This document shows, one piece after another, positions 43,599 to 51,672 of a DNA stretch of 63,983 nt (positions are counted from its first letter, which is position 1; the number at the start of each line of letters is the position of its first letter). A program made the translations under genes and the position numbers. The DNA is from Gemmatimonadota bacterium. Lineage in GTDB: Bacteria > Gemmatimonadota > Gemmatimonadetes > Longimicrobiales > Gaopeijiaceae. The DNA is taken from assembly GCA_016209885.1 (NCBI GenBank), contig JACQVF010000074.1, positions 1 through 63,983 on the forward strand, written 5' to 3'. The notes beneath the pieces are model-generated. The model searched no databases, was not told the origin of the DNA, and saw only the letters and a list, made by a program, of their open reading frames with translations.

Positions 43599-44069
43599 AT
43601 GACGCAACACCTCGCACTCGCCAGCGTGCTGGCGACGAGCAGCGACCCGCACAACCCCGGCCCGGACCAGATCCGGCGGATCCTCGAGACCACCCGGAAG
43701 ATTGCGGTCGTCGGGATGTCCCGCGACCCTGCCAAGGCGGCGCGCCGCGTGCCGTCCTACCTGGCCGCGAAGGGCTACGACGTGATACCGGTCAACCCCT
43801 TCGCCGAGCGCATCCTCGGAAAGCCTGCCCGCAAGCGGCTCCAGGACGTGGACGAGCCGGTGGACCTCGTCCTCATCTTCCGCCCCTCAGACCAGGCCGG
43901 CGCGGTCGTGGACGCCGCAGCTCGGCGGCCCGAGAGCCCCGTCATCTGGCTCCAGGAGGGAATCCGCGCGGACGAAGCGGCCGCCCGCGCGCGCGCGGCC
44001 CGCAGAATCGTGGTTCAGGATCTCTGCATCTATAAGGCGCACCGGGAAAGCGGGCTCGGAGCGGCGTGA
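43599..44069 (+). CDS. CoA-binding domain protein (YccU-like)
   Basis: 156 residues with one Rossmann-like CoA-binding domain: KIAVVGMSRDPAKAARRVPS, GYDVIPVNPFAE, DLVLIFRP, and a C-terminal VVQDLCIYKAHRE. Homologues are small cytosolic proteins related to the succinyl-CoA synthetase alpha fold; their role is uncertain. ATG at 43599 has GGTGGA upstream. Confidence 0.85.
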   Translation: MTQHLALASVLATSSDPHNPGPDQIRRILETTRKIAVVGMSRDPAKAARRVPSYLAAKGYDVIPVNPFAERILGKPARKRLQDVDEPVDLVLIFRPSDQAGAVVDAAARRPESPVIWLQEGIRADEAAARARAARRIVVQDLCIYKAHRESGLGAA

Positions 44070-44194
44070 TCCGGGCGTGTGGTCCTGCCGCGCCGCTCTC
44101 CGCTGGCCTCGGCACTGCCTCCAACACCGCTCGGTGCTTGACCGCGCCGTGTCCCGCGCGTGATTCTCAAGCTGCTGCCACGAGAGGCGCAACC

Positions 44195-46849
44195 ATGGCC
44201 ATCCGCTTCCCCATGCGCAAGACCCTCGGCGTGCTCAGCGTGCTCGCCGCGGCCGTCCCCTGGCTAGCGTGCGGCGACAGCACCGAGCCCCCCGTGCCCG
44301 CGTCGCTCTCCAAGGTGGACGGCGACGCACAGACAGGGGTCGTCGGAGCGCCCCTGACGAGGCCGGTGGCGGTCGAGGTCCGTGACGCTCGCGGGAACGC
44401 CGTGGCCGGCGCCACCGTGCAGTTCGCCGTGACCTCTGGCGGCGGATCGGTGAGCCCGTCCAGCGTCACGACCGGCGCCAATGGGCGCGCCTCCGCCACC
44501 TGGACGCTGGGAACCAACGCTTCTGCAACCCACACCGTCCGCGCCACGGTCGGTTCGCTAAGCGCCGACTTCTCTGCGACCGCCACGCCGGGACCCGCCG
44601 CGACCCTCGTCAAGGTCTCCGGTGACGCACAGACGGGCGAGGCGGGGACAGCCCTTGCGGATTCGCTCGTCGTGAGGGTCACGGACCGCTTCGGCAACCC
44701 TGTCGCCGGCACCACGCTCCAGTGGGCCGTCGCCTCGGGCGGCGGCTCGCTGTCGCCCGCCACATCCACGTCCAGCTCCGCTGGGCTCGCCAGGTCCCGG
44801 TGGATGCTCGGGCCCAGCGCCGGAACCCAGACGGCGACCGCGTCCGCCTCGGGACTCAGTGGCTCGCCCCTGACCTTCACCGCCACCGCGACGTTGGCCA
44901 CCGGCCCCGTCGTGTCGGCGATCTCGCCGTCGCCGCTTACTCCGGGAACGACCGCCACCATTACCGGCGCCAACTTCAGCCCGACGCCGTCTCAGAACAG
45001 CGTCCGCATCGCGGGCGTGGCCGCGACCGTCACCGCCGCCACGCCGTCCACTCTTACGGTCACTGTCCCCACGACCGGCTTCACCTGCGAGCCGACACGG
45101 GATGTGACCGTCGCCGTGACCGTCGGAGACCGCACCGGCAGCCGCCAGCACCCCCTGCGCGTGGCCGCACTCCAGATCCTCAGCGCCGGCGGATCGGTTA
45201 CCATCCTGGACGCCAGCCGCGTTCGCTGCAACGAGCTCGCGGCGACGGGCGGACGCTACTTCATCAGCGTGTTCAACACGAGCACCTCGGGCTTCTCCGC
45301 GATCCAGCTCCGGGGTGCCGCGGGGATCTCTGCCGCAGCGGCCACCGTAGCCGCCGCACCGGCACCCGGCCCCGCGGACCGAGTCGCCGGCGGAGCGGCC
45401 CGGCGTACGACCGATAACCAGGCCGGCGCGCCCGGGCCGCAGGCACCCGGCCTGGACCTTGCGGCGCTGCGCCGCAGGCGCGCCGCACACCTCTGGATAC
45501 TCGAAGAGAACCTGCGCATCCTGGACCGCCTGGGCGAAAGCCGGCGCGCCGCCGCAAGAACTGCACCTCGCAGCACACAGACCGAGCCGCCGCCGCAGGT
45601 CGGCGACCGCCTTGCCCTGCGCATCCCGAACCCGAATACCGGGAGCTGCTCCAGCTTCAGCGACGTCACTGCCCGCGTCGTCTACTCCGGTACGCGCGCC
45701 GTGATCCTGGAGGACACCGTGGCCCCCCTCAAGGGGACCATGGACTCCCTCTTGGTGACCGTAGGGCAGGAGTTCGACAACACGAGCTGGGGCGTCGTCG
45801 AGCAGAGCTTCGGCAACCCCCTCGCCCTCGACGCCCAGCTCGACAACAACGGCCGCGTCTTCCTGCTCTTCTCCAAGGTCGTGAACGACTTCGGAGCCAT
45901 CGAGGCGTTCGTCTTCAGCGGCGATTTCCTGGACCGCAGCCAGTGCGCCGCCTCCGACAAGCGTGAGATCCTCTACGCGAGGGTGCCCACCAGCTCCGCC
46001 TCCGGGTTCGACGAGGGGACTCGGGGCGCATGGATGCGCACGATCCGCTCGACCCTCGCCCACGAGCTCAAGCACATCACCTCGTTCGCCGAGCGCATCA
46101 GCCGCGCCGCGCCGACCGAGCACCTGTGGCTCGAGGAGTCCACGGCCATGATCGCCGAGGAGCTCTGGGCGCGGCTCATCTTCGGTTACAGCCAGAACGC
46201 GAACGTCACCTACTCGGCCAGCCTCCACTGCGAGGTGCGGCCCAGCTTCCCCGAGTGCTCGGGCAAGCCGTTCGTCATGTACGACCATTTCCAGCTTCTG
46301 ACCGACTACTACAAGTCGGTGGAGACGCGCACGCCCATCGGGCGCATCGACTCCAACGACTTCACGTTCTACGGAAGCGGGTGGTCGTTCGTCCGCTGGT
46401 CCATCGATCAACATGCGGCCTCCGAGTCCGCCTTCCTCAGGGCGCTCACCCAGGAATCGACTCTGGCCGGGATCAACAACCTCGCCGCTCGCACCGGAAA
46501 GATCTTCGAGGAGATGCTCGGAGACTGGGCGCTGGCCAGCACCGTGGACGACCTCTCGGATTTCGCGCCCGTGCGCTCCCAGCTACGCCTGCCGAGCTGG
46601 AATACGCGCGACATCTTCGCAGGGATGAATCGTGACTTCCCCTCTATCTTCACCACCACGTTCCCGCTGGCGATGCGGAGCGCCTCGTTCGGCTCCTTCA
46701 CCGTGGACGTTCCGACGCTTCGGGGCGGCAGCTTCGCGATCTTCGAGATCTCCGGCACTCAGAGCGGCACTCAGCTTGTGGAGGTGCGTAGTGCGACCGG
46801 GGACAATCCGCCCGCGAACGTGCGCGTGGCGATCGTACGGGTGCAGTGA
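44195..46849 (+). CDS. Large lipoprotein: Ig-like (Big) repeats, IPT/TIG domain and HExxH metallopeptidase
   Basis: 884 residues. The signal sequence ends WLAC (Cys26). Two invasin/Big_1-like repeats cover about 35-245 (each starts VxGDAQTG and has a TxGxNGxA-type strand), followed by an IPT/TIG-like domain (about 250-340) and a Pro/Ala/Arg-rich linker (about 385-500). The C-terminal catalytic domain has H623-E-L-K-H627 and a second-helix Glu pair (647-648) in LWLEES, a gluzincin pattern of HExxH plus Glu 20 residues later; the overall shape resembles M30-type peptidases. ATG at 44195 has GAGAGG upstream. Probably a surface protease held out by its Ig stalk. The next gene overlaps by one base. 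Confidence 0.82.
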   Translation: MAIRFPMRKTLGVLSVLAAAVPWLACGDSTEPPVPASLSKVDGDAQTGVVGAPLTRPVAVEVRDARGNAVAGATVQFAVTSGGGSVSPSSVTTGANGRASATWTLGTNASATHTVRATVGSLSADFSATATPGPAATLVKVSGDAQTGEAGTALADSLVVRVTDRFGNPVAGTTLQWAVASGGGSLSPATSTSSSAGLARSRWMLGPSAGTQTATASASGLSGSPLTFTATATLATGPVVSAISPSPLTPGTTATITGANFSPTPSQNSVRIAGVAATVTAATPSTLTVTVPTTGFTCEPTRDVTVAVTVGDRTGSRQHPLRVAALQILSAGGSVTILDASRVRCNELAATGGRYFISVFNTSTSGFSAIQLRGAAGISAAAATVAAAPAPGPADRVAGGAARRTTDNQAGAPGPQAPGLDLAALRRRRAAHLWILEENLRILDRLGESRRAAARTAPRSTQTEPPPQVGDRLALRIPNPNTGSCSSFSDVTARVVYSGTRAVILEDTVAPLKGTMDSLLVTVGQEFDNTSWGVVEQSFGNPLALDAQLDNNGRVFLLFSKVVNDFGAIEAFVFSGDFLDRSQCAASDKREILYARVPTSSASGFDEGTRGAWMRTIRSTLAHELKHITSFAERISRAAPTEHLWLEESTAMIAEELWARLIFGYSQNANVTYSASLHCEVRPSFPECSGKPFVMYDHFQLLTDYYKSVETRTPIGRIDSNDFTFYGSGWSFVRWSIDQHAASESAFLRALTQESTLAGINNLAARTGKIFEEMLGDWALASTVDDLSDFAPVRSQLRLPSWNTRDIFAGMNRDFPSIFTTTFPLAMRSASFGSFTVDVPTLRGGSFAIFEISGTQSGTQLVEVRSATGDNPPANVRVAIVRVQ

Positions 46850-47493
46850 TGCGCGGCCGCGTCGGGTGGATCCTCGCATTCCTGGTGCTTCTCGCGCTCG
46901 CCGCAGCCTGGTGGACCCTGCGCAGCGGCGGACCCGGAGGCGCCGGCAAGGAGCAGGCGGGCGGAGCTCGTCGCGTCCCCCGCCAGACGAGTGCCAAACC
47001 CGCGACGGAGCCCCGACCCCGCGGTCCGGCGCTGCCCGCCCCATCGGCGACGTCCGCGGCTGCGCCCGTGAACCGGACGGCCCCGGCCGATACTGCACGC
47101 GGGACCATCGCTGTGGTGGGAGCTATCCCGTACCCGAGTGTGGTCCTCGAGCCATCCGCCGGCAGATTTCCGCTCACGCTGACCGGCGAGCACGTGGCCA
47201 GCCTGGAGCAACTCTCCGGCCTCGAGGTGTGGGTCGCGGGTACCCTGGATCCGGACCGGCGAGAGCTGCGCGCCACCGCCTTCGCGGTGCGCGCCGCCAA
47301 CGGCGTGCCGGCCGTGGACGGACGCCTCGCCCTCGCGGGGGATTCCCTGGTGCTCGTCACCACAGACGGAGCGCGGCGTCGAATCCGACATCCGCCAGCC
47401 GCGCTCCGGGAGCTTGTGGGCGCCCATGTCTGGATCGCGGGTCAGCCCGACGCCGAGCCGCTGGCGTTCGGGTTGATCCGGCGGAGCCCCTGA
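46849..47493 (+). CDS. Membrane-anchored protein of unknown function
   Basis: 214 residues: an N-terminal anchor helix (RVGWILAFLVLLALAAAWWT), a Pro/Ala/Gly-rich linker (about 25-85), and a beta-rich C-terminal part (TIAVVGAIPYPSVVLE, LEQLSGLEVWVAGTL, HVWIAGQPD) that could be a small OB-like fold. I do not recognise a family. TGATG overlap with the metallopeptidase gene implies coupled translation, so it may assist that protein. Confidence 0.65.
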   Translation: MRGRVGWILAFLVLLALAAAWWTLRSGGPGGAGKEQAGGARRVPRQTSAKPATEPRPRGPALPAPSATSAAAPVNRTAPADTARGTIAVVGAIPYPSVVLEPSAGRFPLTLTGEHVASLEQLSGLEVWVAGTLDPDRRELRATAFAVRAANGVPAVDGRLALAGDSLVLVTTDGARRRIRHPPAALRELVGAHVWIAGQPDAEPLAFGLIRRSP

Positions 47494-47521
47494 CTCCGGC
47501 GTCTCCCTGCTAAGCGAGCGC

Positions 47522-47537
47522 CGGTCGAATGCGACCG
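47522..47537. terminator. Short hairpin between convergent genes
   Basis: CGGTCG, AATG loop, CGACCG, in the 48-bp gap between stops at 47493 and 47542. No T-run, so only a weak terminator candidate. Confidence 0.35.
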
Positions 47538-47541
47538 TGCG

Positions 47542-48192
47542 TCAGCCCGCGCCCTCGGCCCCGGCCGCCAGCGTCCAGGCGCAGCGCGATTGCCCCAGCG
47601 CTTCGCACTCCTCATGCACCGCCCGTAGCGGCTGACCCGTGTACCGCTCGAGCAGCTCGTCGAACAGCCCGGTCAACAGCGCGCACGCCTGCCCGCTGGG
47701 GTCGCTCCGCGCTGTGATCAGGTCGCGGCCGACCAGCCCGAAGAGGTCACCCTCGGCGAGCGGCGCCGGCCGCCCCAGCAGCCGCGCCACCCGAGCCCGC
47801 GACCGCCGCCGGGCAACCGCCACCGCAGCACGCTGAGGGAGCGCCCGCACGACGCGGGCGGACGGCGAAGGGTCCCCCGCCAGTCGACGACCCGCCCGGT
47901 AAAAGAGGTCCCGGCAGTCCGGTCGCCGGAGCACGAGCTGAATCAGATCCCGAATCTCGCCCGCCCGCACCCGCCGCAGTCGGCCAGCACCCTTGCGATA
48001 GCGGCGGATGCTGGCATCGATTACGTCGTTGAGCCCCAGGCGCCGCGGCAGCGTCTCCGTGAGGTCCTCCTCCGCAAGCACCTCGTCAGGGAGGTCCTGC
48101 GCCCTCATGACCTCCAGAAGCGCCAGCGCCACCACCGGCGAGATTCGCCCGTCCTCCTCCCGATCTGAGTCGACCGCCTCAACTTCCGTCAT
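47542..48192 (-). CDS. Hypothetical protein with V4R-like C-terminal motif
   Basis: 216 residues. Helical N-terminal region, then a C-terminal segment CALLTGLFDELLERYTGQ with CEALGQSRCAWTLA. This resembles the end of V4R (4-vinyl reductase) domains, small ligand-binding modules found in XylR-type regulators and tetrapyrrole enzymes. No DNA-binding or catalytic domain is attached, so it could be a stand-alone sensor. ATG at 48192 lacks a strong ribosome site. Divergent from the ncRNA candidate region. Confidence 0.6.
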   Translation of the reverse strand: MTEVEAVDSDREEDGRISPVVALALLEVMRAQDLPDEVLAEEDLTETLPRRLGLNDVIDASIRRYRKGAGRLRRVRAGEIRDLIQLVLRRPDCRDLFYRAGRRLAGDPSPSARVVRALPQRAAVAVARRRSRARVARLLGRPAPLAEGDLFGLVGRDLITARSDPSGQACALLTGLFDELLERYTGQPLRAVHEECEALGQSRCAWTLAAGAEGAG

Positions 48193-48490
48193 ATGCGCAC
48201 CACGATTCAATGCATCCACGCGCGTCGCAGCCGCTCCTCGCGCCGCCGCCCGCGCCTCCAAAGTCACACCTGCTGAAATCTCGCCGCCGTACCGCCCTGG
48301 CTGCAATGGCAGCGTACGCCACCGCGACCCCCCGCTGCAGGCCGGAACCCTTCGGAGCTACCCGCCACGCTGCACGCCACCCCACCTCCCGTGAGAAGTG
48401 CACCCGCGCCGGACCCAGGACCGCCAAACGGTCAAACGTCGCCTGGCAGGTCACTGAAAGAAGTGGGCGCCCTCGCGTACCGAATTGAGA

Positions 48491-48519
48491 GTGACAGGAT
48501 TGAGCGCGGGGGTTATATA
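48491..48519 (+). promoter_or_regulatory. Strong sigma-70-type promoter of the ncRNA candidate
   Basis: GTGACA (48491-48496, 5/6 to TTGACA), 17-base spacer, TATATA (48514-48519). Predicted start near 48526. One of the two best promoter matches in the window, and it has no gene for 290 bases downstream. Confidence 0.65.
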
Positions 48520-48525
48520 ACAGCG

Positions 48526-48673
48526 TTGCGACAAAGCAGTGCGTCTCGCGACCACCTCGACGGCGCAGCGCACTGTACGACCGCGGGGAGGGCGATCCAC
48601 GGGGTCACCGGCGAGCAAGGGGGGCTGGCTGGCAGACCGGGCCCCACGCCCTCCCGCGGTTTTTTCCTTTTTT
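48526..48673 (+). ncRNA. Novel structured RNA candidate (about 140-150 nt) ending in a terminator
   Basis: First hairpin: CAGTGCG (48537-48543) pairs with CGCACTG (48569-48575). Second hairpin: CCGCGGGGAGGGCG (48581-48594) pairs with CGCCCTCCCGCGG (48647-48659), 13 pairs with one bulged G, and encloses further GGGG/CCCC and CCGG/CCGG helices. Six Ts (48660-48665), CC and six Ts follow, as in an intrinsic terminator. It is preceded by a strong promoter and does not encode a recognisable peptide. It does not show SRP, tmRNA, RNase P or 6S signatures. It may be an independent sRNA or a leader attenuator of the E1 alpha gene 145 bases downstream. Confidence 0.6.
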
Positions 48674-48704
48674 CACCAGCCTCTCGACCACAGCGGCCGG
48701 CAAT

Positions 48705-48732
48705 GGGTAGTGAGTCAATTGACCCACTACCC
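48705..48732. promoter_or_regulatory. 28-bp near-perfect palindrome, candidate operator
   Basis: GGGTAGTG (48705-48712), A, central perfect palindrome GTCAATTGAC (48714-48723), C, CACTACCC (48725-48732). Only one position pair breaks the symmetry. It is flanked by direct repeats CCGGCAATG starting at 48697 and 48731. Lies 86 bases before the E1 alpha ATG and just after the ncRNA terminator. It fits a dimeric or tetrameric transcription factor site; no regulator gene is adjacent. Confidence 0.6.
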
Positions 48733-48817
48733 GGCAATGCATCGCGTTGCGGTCCGCGCTTCCACACGCTTACCTTGTCGAGGGTACCAGGTTACGCCCG
48801 GACCCGCCCGGACGGCG

Positions 48818-49945
48818 ATGCGACGCTATCCTGCCTACGACCCTCCCGAGTACCTGAACTGGTCACCGGACCCGGTGGTGGTGGCCGAGTTCGGGGAGCG
48901 CGTGCGCCATGATCCGGAGCGCCACGCCGTCGTCAGCGCCCTCGACTACGCGGCGCTGCTGGCCCTCTATGAAGGGCTCGTTCGCAACCGCCTCCACGAC
49001 ATTACTCTCAAGCGCTGGGTGCGCCAGGGGGTCCTGTCGAAGGCGTGGCTCGGCACCGGTGAGGAGGCCGTGACGATCGGCAGCGTCCACGCCCTCGACC
49101 GCGCTCGCGATGTCGTTGCGCCCATGATCCGCAACGCCGGCGCCTGCCATGAGATGGGGATCGGCGTCGCCGAGATGCTCCGCGCCTACCTGGGCACCGC
49201 CGACTCACCCAATGGCGGCCGCGACCTCCACTTCGGCGACCGGAGGCGCGGCGTCTTCGCGCCCATCAGCCACATGGGCGAGATGGTCCCCGTCATGGCT
49301 GGCGTTGCCCTCGCCTTCCGCTACCGCCGCGAGGCCCGCGTCGCCCTCACCTGGATCGGCGACGGCGCTACCAAGACCGCCGAGTGCCACGAGGGCCTCA
49401 ACCTCGCCGCCGTCCTGAGTCTACCCGTCGTGTTCATCGTACAGAACAACCAGGTCGCCCTGGGCACCCGCCTGGAACAGGACGGCGCGCGGCATCTCGA
49501 GATGTGGGGGCGCATGTACGGCGTCGAGGACCTCTCCTGCGACGGCAACAACGTCCTGGACGTCTACGCTGCCGCCCGCCTGGCCGCCGATCGGTGCCGA
49601 CGAGGCGAGGGGCCCGTCGTCGTCGTGGCACAGACGTTCCGCATGAGCGGCCACGCCACGCACGACGAGAGGGAGGCCCGCGAGCTCTTCCCCGCGGAGG
49701 TCTTCGCCTACTGGGGAATGCGTGACCCCATTGGGCTTTACGAGGAGCATCTCGTCTCCCGGGGAATCCCCCGAGAGACGCTCGGGGAGTGCGAGCAGCG
49801 CGTTGCCGCCGAGGTCGACGCCGCGGCCGCCGACGCCCTCGCCTCCCGCCGCCACATGCCACCCCCTGAACACGCCCTTTACGAAGGCGTCTCCGAGGGG
49901 GGGCCGCTCCTCGGCATCGACGTCCGCCCCGTCCAGCCCGCGTGA
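48818..49945 (+). CDS. 2-oxoacid dehydrogenase E1 alpha-like protein without a beta partner
   Basis: 375 residues. The thiamine diphosphate motif spans GDGATKTAECHEG to VQNN; HMGEMVPVMAGVALAF and FRMSGHATHDE are typical of E1 alpha. It differs from the alpha subunit at 38284-39291 in its N-terminus and has no beta gene next to it. ATG at 48818 (RRYPAYDPPEYLN) was chosen because family similarity begins nearby and the upstream frame is non-coding; the ribosome site is weak. It could pair with the beta subunit at 37294-38262 or with one elsewhere. Confidence 0.85.
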   Translation: MRRYPAYDPPEYLNWSPDPVVVAEFGERVRHDPERHAVVSALDYAALLALYEGLVRNRLHDITLKRWVRQGVLSKAWLGTGEEAVTIGSVHALDRARDVVAPMIRNAGACHEMGIGVAEMLRAYLGTADSPNGGRDLHFGDRRRGVFAPISHMGEMVPVMAGVALAFRYRREARVALTWIGDGATKTAECHEGLNLAAVLSLPVVFIVQNNQVALGTRLEQDGARHLEMWGRMYGVEDLSCDGNNVLDVYAAARLAADRCRRGEGPVVVVAQTFRMSGHATHDEREARELFPAEVFAYWGMRDPIGLYEEHLVSRGIPRETLGECEQRVAAEVDAAAADALASRRHMPPPEHALYEGVSEGGPLLGIDVRPVQPA

Positions 49946-50174
49946 CGGCCGGCCGCCCCGGAGACAGCGCCACCGAGCCCGCCAGAGCCGCGTAACTGCA
50001 CGAACACCACCAACACGCGAAGGTTGAACTTTTTGAAAATCGGTGTCATCTTTAGCCGTGCAAGGCGAACATTTCCGGAGCGTCTGTTTCGCGACTCGGG
50101 GGGCCCCTCGTTCAAAGGTGGCCCCATCGCGTTTCTCGAGACTTCGCGGCGTCTCGAAGCAGCTCGGCTAACTT

Positions 50175-50807
50175 ATGGCACAGACGAAGGTTAACACTAG
50201 GTTGCAGGGGCAGGCACCCGCGCGATCTCTGGCCGAAATGAGCGACGAGGAGCTAGCCGCCGCTCATCTCCGAGGCCGACGGGGAGCGTTCCGGGAGCTC
50301 TACGACCGGTATCGTGACCGCCTGGTCCACTTCATCGCCCGAAAGACCGGTGACTGGGATCGGGCCGAGGACCTGGTGCAGGAGGCGTTCATCCGGGTTA
50401 CGCGGCACCTCCACCGCTTCGACACGGACAAGAAGTTTTCCACGTGGGTGTACACGATCGCCAGCAACTTGTCCAAGAACGAGTTGCGCAACCGCTCGCG
50501 TAATCCCCTCGTGCTCTTCCAGCGGCTGACCGGGAATTGGGAGGACGACCACCGCCCGCTCCAGTTCGAGGATTCGTCCATGCGACCGGACGACCTCTAC
50601 CGCAAGCGCTACCTGCGACAGCTCGTCGAGCGGACCGTGGAGGAACTGCCCGAGCACCACCGTCTGGTCTTCCGGCTGCGGGAGCTCGAGGGGAAGAGTT
50701 ACGAGGAGATCGCGGCGATCACCGGCGTCAATCTCGGCACGGTCAAGAGTCGGTTGCACCGGGCAAGGAACTCGTTCGCGGAGCGGATCGAACCGTACCT
50801 CAACTGA
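50175..50807 (+). CDS. ECF-type RNA polymerase sigma factor
   Basis: 210 residues with sigma region 2 (RELYDRYRDRLVHFIARKTG, AEDLVQEAFIRV, FSTWVYTIASNLSKNELRNRSR) and region 4 (ELPEHHRLVFRLRELEGKSY, EEIAAITGVNLGTVKSRLHRAR). No region 3 and no adjacent anti-sigma gene with a zinc-binding motif. ATG at 50175 has a weak ribosome site. Upstream, TTGAAC (50024-50029) and CATCTT (50047-50052) at 17-base spacing form a poor promoter candidate. The genes downstream on the same strand are small envelope proteins that may be its targets. Confidence 0.9.
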   Translation: MAQTKVNTRLQGQAPARSLAEMSDEELAAAHLRGRRGAFRELYDRYRDRLVHFIARKTGDWDRAEDLVQEAFIRVTRHLHRFDTDKKFSTWVYTIASNLSKNELRNRSRNPLVLFQRLTGNWEDDHRPLQFEDSSMRPDDLYRKRYLRQLVERTVEELPEHHRLVFRLRELEGKSYEEIAAITGVNLGTVKSRLHRARNSFAERIEPYLN

Positions 50808-50952
50808 GGCGGCGGACCGCGGGAGGGGACCGGCGGCGGGTGCGGTCGTGACTCAAGGGGCGCGCCCCGTGACCCGGAGCAGGGCCATGGGGCCATGGGG
50901 CGCGAGTCGCGACCAGGGCGCCGGTTGGCCCGGCGCGGCGGTCTGAAAGCCA

Positions 50953-51168
50953 ATGCCCACGTTGAAGCTCTCGGTGCCGGACATGCGGGGCTCGGGCGAT
51001 GAGCGTCTGATCGAGACGACCCTAAGTACGGTTCCCGGCGTCTACGGCGTCACCGCGAGCTGCCAGCAGAAGTCCGTGGACATCGACTTCGAGGACGACG
51101 AGGTGGCTGCCTCCGAGCTGCGCGACCGGCTGAGCGATCTCGGCTTCACCGTTCTCCTGGCCGGGTAG
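50953..51168 (+). CDS. HMA-like small protein lacking the CxxC metal motif
   Basis: 71 residues with the beta-alpha-beta-beta-alpha-beta rhythm of heavy-metal-associated domains (LKLSVPDM, ETTLSTVPGVYGVTASC, KSVDIDFEDDEV, LRDRLSDLGFTVLLAG). The metal loop, normally GMxCxxC, reads PDMRGSGDER, so no thiol pair is present. It would be a non-metal or altered-ligand relative. The next gene is a Cys-rich PCYCGC-type protein. ATG at 50953 has a weak ribosome site. Confidence 0.7.
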   Translation: MPTLKLSVPDMRGSGDERLIETTLSTVPGVYGVTASCQQKSVDIDFEDDEVAASELRDRLSDLGFTVLLAG

Positions 51169-51203
51169 CCCGCACCCTTCCCCGAGCATTTGGAGCACGA
51201 CCC

Positions 51204-51638
51204 GTGAAGACGAAGACGCGAGGCCGCGGGCGCAACCTGCCCGTCCCCATCCTGGTGCTCGCTGTGGCTCTGGTTGCGGTCGCCGCACTCCGGTTGATGG
51301 GTGTCGGCGCGGCCGAGGCCCGACACCCGGATCCGCGGCCGGAGATCACCGCCCAGCACGTCATCCCTTCGGAGCAGTACCCCGCCTATCCGCGCATCGC
51401 CGCCGTCTACCGGGAGGCGGCCCGGATCCCGCAGGTGCTCGACGGCCTGTACTGCTATTGCGATTGCTCGAAGCACTCGGCCCACCGCTCGCTGCTCACC
51501 TGCTTCGAGTCGGACCATGGCGCCGGTTGCGACGTATGCCTCAGCGAAGCGACGGTGGCCGCGGAGATGACGCGGGAGGGCGCCTCGCTGCAGGCGATCC
51601 GCGAGGCCATCGACGGGATGTACGCGTCCGCGCGCTAG
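51204..51638 (+). CDS. PCYCGC-motif membrane-anchored protein
   Basis: 144 residues. GTG at 51204 has TGGAG 9 bases upstream. N-terminal anchor (about 10-37) and a Cys-rich core YCYCDCSKHSAHRSLLTCF, then GCDVCLSEA, the layout of the PCYCGC family (five to six ordered Cys and conserved His). Family function is unknown; metal or redox binding outside the membrane is a reasonable inference from Cys spacing. Probably co-transcribed with the HMA-like gene 35 bases upstream. Confidence 0.75.
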   Translation: MKTKTRGRGRNLPVPILVLAVALVAVAALRLMGVGAAEARHPDPRPEITAQHVIPSEQYPAYPRIAAVYREAARIPQVLDGLYCYCDCSKHSAHRSLLTCFESDHGAGCDVCLSEATVAAEMTREGASLQAIREAIDGMYASAR

Positions 51639-51672
51639 ACCGACCCGCACGACGCCGAGCGAGAGCGACCGC

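Larger units (their letters stand above)
48193..48817. other. 625-bp intergenic region with promoter, structured RNA and palindrome
   Basis: No convincing coding frame. It carries a strong promoter (48491-48519), a two-hairpin RNA ending in T-runs (48526-48673), and a 28-bp palindrome (48705-48732) before the E1 alpha gene at 48818. A weak relative of the dispersed repeat (AGGTCACTGAAAGAAGTGG) is at about 48449-48467. Confidence 0.65.

Noticed and set aside
48449..48467. Sixth copy of the dispersed repeat.
   Set aside because: Only the first part is similar and it is not placed after a stop codon; too weak to list.
48526..48673. Assigning the RNA as 6S, SRP or a thiamine riboswitch.
   Set aside because: Ends do not pair as in 6S, the SRP GGAAGG/AGCAGCC core is absent, and no thiamine-box consensus is seen despite the thiamine-enzyme gene downstream.
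50024..50052. Autoregulated promoter for the ECF sigma gene.
   Set aside because: The -10 match is poor and the ECF-type spacing does not fit, so it is mentioned only inside the gene entry.
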